From: Candidatus Saccharimonadota bacterium
Lineage (GTDB): Bacteria; Patescibacteriota; Saccharimonadia; Saccharimonadales; Saccharimonadaceae
NCBI GenBank assembly: GCA_905372095.1
Contig: CAJPNK010000008.1
Coordinates: 1 to 5,928 of the forward strand
Length of the DNA stretch: 5,928 nt
Reading direction: 5' to 3'
In this document: one piece after another, positions 1 through 5,568 of the stretch
Layout: each line of letters opens with the position of its first letter
Numbering within the stretch: position 1 is the stretch's first letter
Made by a program: the position numbers and the translations under genes
Notes under the pieces: model-generated
What the model was told of the DNA's origin: nothing
The model's input: only the letters and a program-made list of their open reading frames with translations
The model's database searches: none

Positions 1-1762
1 GCCTGATCAATTCGCGGGTAAAGAACTCCAGCGTGTCACCGATAGCCAGCTGCAGTTTCTTCTGTGTCCGCAGACTCAGACCGCACATCTCGCCTTCGAA
101 TACTTCTTTGGCTTCCTGCTGCTGGCGCTGGACGTTAGCGACCTCTACCTCGGCAAGCTGCTCGCCGCCGCGCTTGACGCGCACTAGCAAATTCGGCGCT
201 ACTTTGCCGCTGATTACTTCACCGCCACAAATTACCTCGTCGCGCATCGTCCGGAAGACGCCTTTGACTTCTAATACGCCGACCTCCGTCTCGACCACCT
301 CTGGCGACAGCAAAGCTTCCATATTTTTGCGGGCATCGTCTAGCAGTTCGTAAATCACTTTGTAAGTACGCACCCGCACGTGATCGCGGCTCGCCAAGCG
401 CTTGACTGCTGGCGGTATTTCGACATTGAATCCGTAAATAATAGCATCCGAACTATCTGCCAAACGCACGTCGCTCTCGTTGATATTGCCGACACCGCTG
501 CCAATAATTCGCAGGTCAATCGCGCCGCCAGTATCAACCAGCCGCAAGCTATCCATCACCGAGGCTAGCGAACCCTGCACGTCAGCCTTGACGATGACGT
601 CGAACTCTTCGCTGTCGTGCTTTTGCGTCATCATTTTCAGCAAATCGGCACCAGTGACGTTGGTGCTGGCAGCTTGCCTTTCTGCTTCAATTTTAGCCTG
701 CTCTACCTGGGCGCGAGCAGTCTTCTCATTCTTCACCACAGTGAAGACATCGCCAAACTGCGGCAATTCCTTGAATCCAGTGACTGTCACTGGCGTTGAC
801 GGACCAGCTAATTTTAGCGCCTCGCCGCGGAAATTAGCCAGTGTCCGCACCTTACCGTATGATGTGCCGGCAACTAGAAAATGACTCGGTTTCAGCTGGC
901 CTTGCTCGACTAGCAGATTGACCACCGAACCGCGGCCCTTTTCCATGTGCGCCTCGATGACCAAACCCTCAGCCGGAACGTCAGTATCGGCTTTCAGCTC
1001 CTCCATATCAGCCACTAGCAGCACCATATCTAGCAATTTATCGATATTTTCGCCAGTTTTAGCGCTAATCGGCACCATAATCGTGTCGCCGCCCCATTCC
1101 TCTGGATTCAGCTGGTATTCGCTGGCTAATTGAGCTTTAACGCGGTCGATATTGGCACCCTCTTTATCAATTTTGTTGATAGCCACGACGATTTTAGCAT
1201 TAGCATTGCGGGCAAATTTAATCGCTTCGACCGTTTGCGGCATCACGCCGTCGTCGGCAGCCACCACAATCACCACTACGTCGGTCAAAACCGCGCCGTG
1301 CTGGCGCAGCGCCGCAAAAGCCTCGTGTCCTGGCGTATCTAGCAAGGTGATTATGCGATCGCCGCGCTTGGTCTGATAAGCGCTGATATGCTGGGTAATG
1401 CCACCCGCTTCGCTAGCTACGGTTTTCATGCCGAGAATCGTATCTAGCAGCGTAGTTTTACCGTGGTCGACATGCCCCATCACTGCTACAATCGGCGGCC
1501 GCAGCGATGCCTTGGCAGACGGCTTGTGCAAATGTTGCACTGGCGCAGAATTAACTTCTTTTCGCTTCAACTGTACGGCAATTTTCAGCTCCTCGACGAT
1601 AATTTGCGCCGTCTCGAAATCAATCCGCTGATTGATTGTCGCCACGATACCGTTTTTGAACAATTCACCGACAAGCTGCGTTACTGGCAGATTCAGAGCC
1701 TCGGCCAATTCTCCAACGGTAATAGAATCGGCAATCATCAGAACTTTCTCTGGCTGGCTCAT
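1..1762 (-). CDS. infB: Translation initiation factor IF-2 (3'-truncated by the window edge)
   Basis: IF-2 is the GTPase that places initiator fMet-tRNA on the 30S subunit and promotes 50S joining. I translated 587 residues from the ATG at 1762. An IF2_N helical module covers about residues 4-56 (ITVGELAEALNLP, then VATINQRIDFETAQ). The G domain follows, with G1 GHVDHGKTT at 96-104, G3 DTPGH at 142-146, G4 NKID at 196-199 and a downstream SAK (G5). Domain 3 carries KADVQGS at 392-398. The last visible residues, GDTLEFFTRELIR, are typical of the extreme C-terminus, so only a few residues are missing. The long N-terminal extension seen in many bacteria is absent, leaving only about 90 residues before the G domain, which fits a reduced genome. 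An AGGAG four bases before the ATG fixes the start. The gene lies 57 bp after rpsA on the same strand and is probably cotranscribed with it. All G motifs are intact, so it should be functional. Confidence 0.97.
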   Translation of the reverse strand, partial: MSQPEKVLMIADSITVGELAEALNLPVTQLVGELFKNGIVATINQRIDFETAQIIVEELKIAVQLKRKEVNSAPVQHLHKPSAKASLRPPIVAVMGHVDHGKTTLLDTILGMKTVASEAGGITQHISAYQTKRGDRIITLLDTPGHEAFAALRQHGAVLTDVVVIVVAADDGVMPQTVEAIKFARNANAKIVVAINKIDKEGANIDRVKAQLASEYQLNPEEWGGDTIMVPISAKTGENIDKLLDMVLLVADMEELKADTDVPAEGLVIEAHMEKGRGSVVNLLVEQGQLKPSHFLVAGTSYGKVRTLANFRGEALKLAGPSTPVTVTGFKELPQFGDVFTVVKNEKTARAQVEQAKIEAERQAASTNVTGADLLKMMTQKHDSEEFDVIVKADVQGSLASVMDSLRLVDTGGAIDLRIIGSGVGNINESDVRLADSSDAIIYGFNVEIPPAVKRLASRDHVRVRTYKVIYELLDDARKNMEALLSPEVVETEVGVLEVKGVFRTMRDEVICGGEVISGKVAPNLLVRVKRGGEQLAEVEVANVQRQQQEAKEVFEGEMCGLSLRTQKKLQLAIGDTLEFFTRELIR

Positions 1763-1766
1763 ATTT

Positions 1767-1771
1767 CTCCT
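1767..1771 (-). promoter_or_regulatory. Shine-Dalgarno site of infB
   Basis: AGGAG sits within AGAAAGGAGAA, four bases upstream of the infB ATG. The same AGAAAGGAGAA string occurs in the rpsA leader, where it is not near the apparent start, so it is a useful comparison. Confidence 0.85.
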
Positions 1772-1819
1772 TTCTACCCGCAGCTTATCGGGACAATTAT
1801 CCGCTAGATGCGCGGGCTG

Positions 1820-2896
1820 TTACTTGGTTTTCTTTTTCTTGCCGCCCAAACTCAGACTAATTTTGCGGCCTTCGCGGTCAATGTCGAGAATTACGAATTC
1901 TTTGCGCTCGTTCAAGGTGAAGACCTTCTCGGGATCAACATCGTTGCCGCTGCCAAGCTCCGAGATATGCACCAACGCCTCGACAGCCGGGCTAATCTGG
2001 ACAAAGGCGCCAAACGGCGTAATCCGCGTGACTGTACCTTCAACTTTTTGGCCTTTTTCGAGTTTCTCAACCTCGTCGAGCCACGGATCTTTGGTCAGCT
2101 GCTTGACACTCAAGCTCAAACGGTCTTTGTCAATCGAGATAATTTTAGCTTCAACCGACTGGCCGACTTTGACGTAATCATTCGGATTACCAACACGCTC
2201 CCAGCTGATTTCTGAAATGTGAATCAACCCTTCGATACCATCAACATTAACAAACGCGCCGAAATCTACTACACCCGTCACTACGCCTTTAACCGTATCG
2301 CCAACTTTCAGCGTAGCAAAACGTGCTGCCAAGCCGTCTTTGATAGCCTCTTTCTCGGAGAAAATCAATTTGTTAGTCTTGCGGTCGCAGTCCAAAATAC
2401 GCACTTTCATCGGCCGGCTGACCAATGCATTCAAGCGGGCGAGAATTTCGTCCTTGTCGGCACTGCCAACGCGCGGATAATGCTCGGCGCTCAGCTGCGA
2501 TACCGGCAAGAAGCCGCGTACACCCTCGTACTCGACCAGCAGTCCGCCGCGGTTCGCGTCGTACGGCGTAATCTCGACAATTTCAGCAGCATCAAAGTGA
2601 GCTTGAATTTCTTCCCAGCCGCGGTCTTTGGCTGCCTTGCGCAAACTCAGCAGGCTGTAGCCGTTATCAAGTTCTGAATCAATCACGCTTGCCGACACTT
2701 CGTCGCCGACATTCAATTGGCGGCCGAAACCGACCTCGCGGCGCGGTACGTAACCAATTCCTTGCGCGCCCAAATCTACTAATACTTCGTGTTTTCGCAC
2801 GCTTAAAACGTGCCCAGTCACCATCTCGCCAGCAACTAGCTGTTTCGCATTGTCGCCCGCCAAGAGGTCGTCCATCGTAATCGTGGCCTTTGCCAT
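1820..2896 (-). CDS. rpsA: Ribosomal protein S1, four S1 domains
   Basis: S1 binds mRNA on the 30S subunit and helps load and unfold it for initiation. From the ATG at 2896 the protein has 358 residues with four S1-type OB folds at about 24-86, 103-181, 196-266 and 281-351. Hallmarks are VKGVVTGVVDFGAFVNVDGIEG with IHISEISW in domain 3, and VEGTVTRITPFGAFV with ALVHISELG in domain 4. Four domains instead of the six of E. coli is common outside Proteobacteria. The tail is a lysine-rich GGKKKKTK. The frame stays open to a GTG at 3001, which would add 35 residues (MAECALFC...). I reject that start because it falls at the predicted transcription start and the extra residues do not resemble S1. 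The ATG has no nearby Shine-Dalgarno; a strong one lies 48 bases upstream. It is followed by infB after 57 bp, giving a translation operon. The family is certain, the exact start less so. Confidence 0.93.
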   Translation of the reverse strand: MAKATITMDDLLAGDNAKQLVAGEMVTGHVLSVRKHEVLVDLGAQGIGYVPRREVGFGRQLNVGDEVSASVIDSELDNGYSLLSLRKAAKDRGWEEIQAHFDAAEIVEITPYDANRGGLLVEYEGVRGFLPVSQLSAEHYPRVGSADKDEILARLNALVSRPMKVRILDCDRKTNKLIFSEKEAIKDGLAARFATLKVGDTVKGVVTGVVDFGAFVNVDGIEGLIHISEISWERVGNPNDYVKVGQSVEAKIISIDKDRLSLSVKQLTKDPWLDEVEKLEKGQKVEGTVTRITPFGAFVQISPAVEALVHISELGSGNDVDPEKVFTLNERKEFVILDIDREGRKISLSLGGKKKKTK

Positions 2897-2906
2897 AAAT
2901 ACGTCA

Positions 2907-2949
2907 TCAGCAGATACCCAGGGTTCGGGTAAACTCTGCCAATTCTCCT
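2907..2949 (-). promoter_or_regulatory. rpsA leader: misplaced Shine-Dalgarno and possible 11-codon leader ORF
   Basis: AGGAG (2949-2945) lies 48 bases before the rpsA ATG, too far to serve it. Two bases after it a TTG (2942-2940) opens an 11-codon frame, (M)AEFTRTLGIC, closed by TGA at 2909-2907 in a different frame from rpsA. The infB leader has the same AGAAAGGAGAA string followed by its start. This may be a leader peptide, a standby ribosome site or a relic. S1 genes in other bacteria are known to lack a good Shine-Dalgarno and to be autoregulated. Whether this one is translated cannot be told from sequence. Confidence 0.4.
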
Positions 2950-3006
2950 TTCTTAAATTTAATATTTCTCGAGCAACACAAAACAATGCGCACTCAGCCA
3001 CTTACC

Positions 3007-3035
3007 AGTATACCTTATCCGACCTCTAATGTCTA
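3007..3035 (-). promoter_or_regulatory. Sigma-70-type promoter for rpsA-infB
   Basis: TAGACA (3035-3030) and TATACT (3012-3007) are separated by exactly 17 bases, each one mismatch from consensus. Transcription would begin near 3000 and leave a leader of about 105 nt before the rpsA ATG. The -35 box uses the TAG stop codon of the upstream surface-protein gene, so the two genes are packed without spare sequence. Confidence 0.7.
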
Positions 3036-3707
3036 GATGAGACGGCGCGATTTGACGTAAGCAACCCCCAGCCCCAGCAAGCCGGCGCCAGCTACAACTG
3101 CCAGCACATCGTCAACCGGGCCAGTCTTTGGCAAGCTGCTGGCTTCATGGCCAGTTTTCGGCAGCTTGTTGTTAATAGCAGCAGACGAACCTGTTGCCGA
3201 GTTATTAGAGCCGCCAGAAACAGTGCTAGAAGCGCTGGAATTGGAGTTGGAATTGGAAGCCGGAGTCGAATTGTTAGAATTGCTGCTAGCAGAGGCGCTC
3301 GATGTGTCCGACGCGCTTTTTTGATCGCTCTGGCTGGCCGCGCCAGCGTTCGACTTCTGTGCTGGATCCGAGCTGTTGTTACTTTTGTTCTTGTCTTCTT
3401 GCTTTTTCAATGTATCAGCAAGCGAGTCTTTTTTCTTCTCGTCTTCCTTAGGCTTATTAGCTTCAGCATTGCTCTGGTTTGCATCTTTTTTTGGCGCTGG
3501 CGCAGTGTTACTGCCTTGCTCGTTTTGAGTCTTTTGGTCATTTTTGGCAGTTTCAGATTGAGACGTTTGCGCCGTTTGCTGCGTATCTGTCGAACTCAAT
3601 TCGCCCGAATGGCGCACCATGTACACGCCGCCAACAAACGCCGCTGCTAGCGCCGTCCCCACCAGCACAAAACCAATCACTGAACCTTTCTCGCTACGAT
3701 GTGCCAC
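3033..3707 (-). CDS. Sortase-anchored surface protein with tandem LPKTG motifs
   Basis: This is a 224-residue cell-surface protein of unknown binding partner. Residues 9-31 form a hydrophobic segment after a short basic head, serving as signal or anchor. I see no clear signal-peptidase site. Residues 35-110 are polar and charged (Gln, Lys, Glu, Asp). Residues 111-180 are a low-complexity Ser/Asn/Ala/Thr linker with no folded domain. The C-terminus has LPKTG at 182-186 and again at 192-196, a hydrophobic stretch at about 201-218 and a basic tail KSRRLI: a complete sortase sorting signal with one extra motif. Sortases cleave between Thr and Gly and join the protein to the envelope. The architecture suggests a stalk or spacer rather than an enzyme. 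The start is GTG, supported by AGAGGA ten bases upstream. No sortase gene is in the window. An attachment role in host interaction is speculation. Confidence 0.85.
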   Translation of the reverse strand: MAHRSEKGSVIGFVLVGTALAAAFVGGVYMVRHSGELSSTDTQQTAQTSQSETAKNDQKTQNEQGSNTAPAPKKDANQSNAEANKPKEDEKKKDSLADTLKKQEDKNKSNNSSDPAQKSNAGAASQSDQKSASDTSSASASSNSNNSTPASNSNSNSSASSTVSGGSNNSATGSSAAINNKLPKTGHEASSLPKTGPVDDVLAVVAGAGLLGLGVAYVKSRRLI

Positions 3708-3717
3708 TTTATCGTTA

Positions 3718-3723
3718 TCCTCT
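3718..3723 (-). promoter_or_regulatory. Shine-Dalgarno supporting the GTG start of the surface protein
   Basis: AGAGGA lies ten bases upstream of the GTG at 3707 and is the only purine-rich site in the leader. It supports the non-ATG start. Confidence 0.6.
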
Positions 3724-3745
3724 CATAATTACCTTACTTTTCTAT

Positions 3746-3774
3746 ATTATACACCTTTTCTGCAATAATATCAA
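3746..3774 (-). promoter_or_regulatory. Strong sigma-70-type promoter of the surface-protein gene
   Basis: TTGATA (3774-3769), a 17-base spacer and a perfect TATAAT (3751-3746) predict a start near 3739 and a leader of about 31 nt carrying the Shine-Dalgarno. This is among the best promoters in the window and suggests high expression. Confidence 0.8.
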
Positions 3775-3788
3775 CTATACGCTATACT
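3759..3788 (+). promoter_or_regulatory. Promoter of the ROK gene pair
   Basis: TATACT (3783-3788) is a good -10 box. The -35 is poor (TCTGCA at 3759-3764, spacer 18). The predicted start at about 3795 leaves only some 17 nt before the ATG, with no Shine-Dalgarno. It overlaps the divergent surface-protein promoter, so the two may interfere. Confidence 0.5.
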
Positions 3789-3807
3789 ATCGTCTGTGAT
3801 ACGATAG
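3787..3807. repeat. Perfect 7-bp inverted repeat over the ROK transcription start
   Basis: CTATCGT and ACGATAG are separated by seven bases. They run from inside the -10 box to four bases before the ATG. The position fits an operator, or a hairpin in a very short leader. The cognate factor is unknown. Confidence 0.5.
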
Positions 3808-3811
3808 ATTC

Positions 3812-4639
3812 ATGATAGTAACAATCGATACTGGCGGGACAAAGACGCTCGTCACCTCTTTTGCCGATAACGGGCACATGGGCAAACCGCTTAAATTTCC
3901 CACTCCCAAGGAGCCAAAAGCTTATGTCGCTGAACTAAAACGCGTAGTCCGCGAACGCTATTCAGACAAAAAAGTCGATGTTATAGTTATCGCTCTACCT
4001 GGTATTATCAAGAATGGCACTGCTGTATGGTGCCAAAACCTCGGCTGGGCAGATTTTCACGCTTCCCGCCTGCTGCGAGACCTGCTGCCAGGCGTGCCGG
4101 TGCTCATCGAAAACGATGCCAACCTAGCTGGGCTCGCCGAAACGCGGCTTTTACGAACAATCCCTAACTGTTCGCTTTATGTCACAGTTAGTACTGGCAT
4201 CGGTACTGGCGTTTGCACTAACGGCTACATTGACCCGGGCATGCGCTACAGCGAAGCTGGCCGCGCGCTCGTCGAATATGGCGGCAAGATCCACTCGTGG
4301 GAAAGCTTTGCCTCTGGACGGGCCATTGTCGACGCTTATCACAAATTTGCTCGCGACATCACCAGCAAACGCACCTGGAAGAAAATCGCTGATCGCATTT
4401 CGCGCGGCTTTCTGGCCGTCATCCCGATAATTCAGCCTGACATTATCATCATTGGCGGTAGCGTCGGTACTTATTTTGAACGGTACGGCGATTACTTGCG
4501 CGATATTTTAACTTCGCATCTGCCGCCGCACATTCCATGTCCAAAGATTATTCAAGCGCGCCATCCCGAGGAAGCGGTTGTCTACGGATGCTATTACTAT
4601 GGCAAAGATTACTTGGCTCTCGCAAAAAATAAGCGCTGA
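3812..4639 (+). CDS. Minimal ROK-family protein (sugar kinase-like)
   Basis: ROK proteins are glucokinase-type sugar kinases or sugar-responsive repressors of the actin/hexokinase ATPase fold. This one has 275 residues and no N-terminal helix-turn-helix, so it is kinase-like. Visible motifs are phosphate loop DTGGTKT at 6-12, ENDAN at 100-104 with D102 as the likely catalytic base, TGIGTG at 128-133, SGR at 168-170 and the second ATP-binding stretch IIIIGGSVG at 211-219. Two ROK signatures differ: the sugar-binding ExGH appears as EAGR (148-151), and the cysteine-rich zinc motif that normally follows (CxCGxxGCxE) is absent, replaced by a direct run into YGGKIHSWESFASGR. It is shorter than the usual 300 or so residues. 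Substrate, and even whether it phosphorylates a sugar, cannot be assigned. The ATG has no Shine-Dalgarno, so initiation may be nearly leaderless. Its 3' end overlaps the next gene by 41 bp, implying coupled translation. Confidence 0.88.
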   Translation: MIVTIDTGGTKTLVTSFADNGHMGKPLKFPTPKEPKAYVAELKRVVRERYSDKKVDVIVIALPGIIKNGTAVWCQNLGWADFHASRLLRDLLPGVPVLIENDANLAGLAETRLLRTIPNCSLYVTVSTGIGTGVCTNGYIDPGMRYSEAGRALVEYGGKIHSWESFASGRAIVDAYHKFARDITSKRTWKKIADRISRGFLAVIPIIQPDIIIIGGSVGTYFERYGDYLRDILTSHLPPHIPCPKIIQARHPEEAVVYGCYYYGKDYLALAKNKR

Positions 4640-5072
4640 CGCCGCCCGCCAGCCGCATCTCGAGCATCTCACCCTAGTACCGGGTGAGATATTTCGTTGG
4701 AATTATACCGCTTGTGCTATTACTTATAACCCTAACGACCCTCATGCCTGCCAGCGCTTGCTCCACGAATACGGGCATGCTCTGCTCAATCATTCTGGCT
4801 ATTCACGCGACATTGAATTAATCGCTATGGAACGCGCCGCTTGGCAAAAAGCACTAGAAACCGCAGCTAAATTTTCAGTAGCAATTGATAGCGAATTAAT
4901 TGAAGACGATATTGACACCTACCGCGACTGGCTGCATACCCGTTCGCAATGCCCGCATTGCCAGTCAACCGGCTTGCAGACCGGCCCGAACAAATATTCC
5001 TGCCTGACCTGCGGTGGTTCTTGGCGCGTCAATCAAGCTAAGCACTGCCAACTGCGACGTTATCTCAAATAA
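4599..5072 (+). CDS. Small HExxH metallopeptidase-like protein with C-terminal zinc ribbon
   Basis: This is a 157-residue protein from the ATG at 4599. It has HEYGH at 56-60, the zinc-binding and catalytic motif of gluzincin-type peptidases. DIELIAMERAAW (71-82) follows, where E78 (or E73) could be the third zinc ligand. The spacing and the ERxAW pattern recall the ImmA/IrrE (M78-like) group, but the assignment is tentative. The C-terminus has a four-cysteine zinc ribbon, CPHC at 118-121 and CLTC at 135-138, which could bind nucleic acid or protein. There is no signal peptide or membrane segment, so it should be cytoplasmic. The start overlaps the ROK gene by 41 bp. A TTG at 4578 with GAGG six bases upstream is an alternative that adds seven residues but lengthens the overlap to 62 bp. 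The stop codon lies in the terminator stem. The substrate is unknown; a link to the ROK protein rests on overlap alone. Confidence 0.82.
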   Translation: MAKITWLSQKISADAARQPHLEHLTLVPGEIFRWNYTACAITYNPNDPHACQRLLHEYGHALLNHSGYSRDIELIAMERAAWQKALETAAKFSVAIDSELIEDDIDTYRDWLHTRSQCPHCQSTGLQTGPNKYSCLTCGGSWRVNQAKHCQLRRYLK

Positions 5073-5110
5073 AATAAAAGCGTCTCTTGGATTGAGATGC
5101 TTTTATTTTT
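5069..5110. terminator. Bidirectional rho-independent terminator between convergent genes
   Basis: A long stem (AAAATAAAAGCGTCTC with GAGATGCTTTTATTTT, one G-U pair) closes a seven-base loop, with A/T runs on both sides. It serves the ROK/metallopeptidase pair on the plus strand, whose stop codon lies inside it, and the KGG gene on the minus strand, 26 bp past that gene's stop. Confidence 0.9.
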
Positions 5111-5135
5111 GTGGTCGCGGTCAACAGAACTGCGA

Positions 5136-5363
5136 TTAGGCAGCTAATGTAACATCGTCCTGAGTCATCGCTGCTTTTGCTTTGCCGCGCCGGCTGATAC
5201 GGCCGCCTTTGGCCCCAGCAATTCGCGCAAGCGCCGGGTTAGCTGCAAAACCGCCCGTGTGCCCGTTTTGGCCGCCTTTACGGCCAATTTTTGCATAAAA
5301 ATTTGGGTCTTTGGCTAGATTTTTTTGAGCCGCTTTCTTGCCGCCAACTTTTGTTCCTGCCAT
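5136..5363 (-). CDS. KGG-repeat general stress protein (GsiB/con-10-like)
   Basis: This is a 75-residue, very basic, Gly/Lys/Ala-rich protein. It carries KGG-type repeats: VGGKKAAQ near 6-13, GRKGGQNGHTGGFA at 27-40 and GAKGGRISRRG at 50-60. KGG proteins (Pfam stress-induced bacterial acidophilic repeat family) resemble hydrophilins such as Bacillus GsiB and fungal con-10. They are usually induced by stress or stationary phase, with a protective role that is poorly defined. No membrane segment or catalytic motif is visible. The ATG is supported by GGGAG eight bases upstream. The gene is monocistronic, with its own consensus promoter, a roughly 100-nt structured leader and the shared terminator. 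The protein ends in TLAA, resembling the LAA end of ssrA tags, so proteolytic control is conceivable but unproven. The family call is firm, the function is not. Confidence 0.88.
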   Translation of the reverse strand: MAGTKVGGKKAAQKNLAKDPNFYAKIGRKGGQNGHTGGFAANPALARIAGAKGGRISRRGKAKAAMTQDDVTLAA

Positions 5364-5371
5364 ATTGTTGT

Positions 5372-5462
5372 CTCCCGCCCGCTCCGGGCAATATTAAAAG
5401 GGCTCGCCTACCTCTGTAAGAGACAGGTAAACCCTCGCTTTATCTCACATACGTTATATGTA
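5372..5462 (-). promoter_or_regulatory. Structured 5' leader of the KGG gene
   Basis: The predicted transcript starts near 5463, leaving about 100 nt before the ATG. It contains an imperfectly spaced palindrome (ACATA/TATGT, 5447-5461) at the 5' end, a small CTCT/AGAG hairpin near 5412-5422, and a perfect 5-bp GC stem GCCCG-GAG-CGGGC (5389-5377) that abuts the Shine-Dalgarno GGGAG (5376-5372). The CCC of GAGCCC (5402-5400) could pair alternatively with GGG around the ribosome site. It does not match any riboswitch I know. Translational control by structure is an inference. Confidence 0.4.
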
Positions 5463-5469
5463 CTCTTTT

Positions 5470-5498
5470 ATATTAGCACAAACGAGACAAAATGTCAA
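5470..5498 (-). promoter_or_regulatory. Consensus sigma-70-type promoter of the KGG gene
   Basis: A perfect TTGACA (5498-5493), a 17-base spacer and TAATAT (5475-5470). The box AACCA directly precedes the -35 element, the same arrangement as in the facing plus-strand promoter. Confidence 0.8.
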
Positions 5499-5536
5499 TG
5501 GTTACAAATTATGAAATTATGGTATAAAAACCATTG
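5496..5536. repeat. Inverted AACCATTG boxes over two divergent promoters
   Basis: CAATGGTT (5496-5503) and AACCATTG (5529-5536) are perfect 8-bp inverted copies. Each has its TTG forming the first half of a -35 box, one per strand. A third half-copy, ATGGT at 5519-5523, makes a tighter inverted repeat with ACCAT (5530-5534). This fits binding by one dimeric regulator, which is unidentified. Confidence 0.55.
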
Positions 5537-5562
5537 CGTTTATTCGTCTGGTGCGATATTAT
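5534..5562 (+). promoter_or_regulatory. Plus-strand promoter of the candidate small RNA
   Basis: TTGCGT (5534-5539), a 17-base spacer and TATTAT (5557-5562). The -10 is good and the -35 only half matches. The start would be near 5569. A TATAAT also reads on the minus strand (5563-5558) but lacks a well-spaced -35. Confidence 0.5.
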
Positions 5563-5568
5563 AGATAT

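Noticed and set aside
2219..2677. Long plus-strand open frames opposite rpsA (for example 152 codons)
   Set aside because: They are antisense shadows of a clear S1 gene, with no ribosome site or recognisable domain.
2897..3001. N-terminal extension of rpsA from a GTG at 3001
   Set aside because: The predicted transcription start is near 3000, the added residues do not resemble S1, and the region looks like a leader with its own ribosome site.
3147..3650. 167-codon plus-strand frame opposite the surface protein
   Set aside because: It is the reverse reading of a Ser/Asn-rich low-complexity gene and has no features of its own.
4578..4598. TTG start at 4578 for the metallopeptidase-like gene
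   Set aside because: GAGG upstream is suitable, but those bases are ROK codons, the overlap grows to 62 bp, and an in-frame ATG follows at 4599. It is kept only as an alternative.
4637..4639. Recoding of UGA (as in Absconditabacteria/Gracilibacteria)
   Set aside because: The ROK frame ends at TGA where its family should end, and the identified genes contain no in-frame TGA.
5325..5564. 79-codon plus-strand frame across the KGG promoter region
   Set aside because: It lies over the KGG start, leader and two promoters, and its sequence has no family features.
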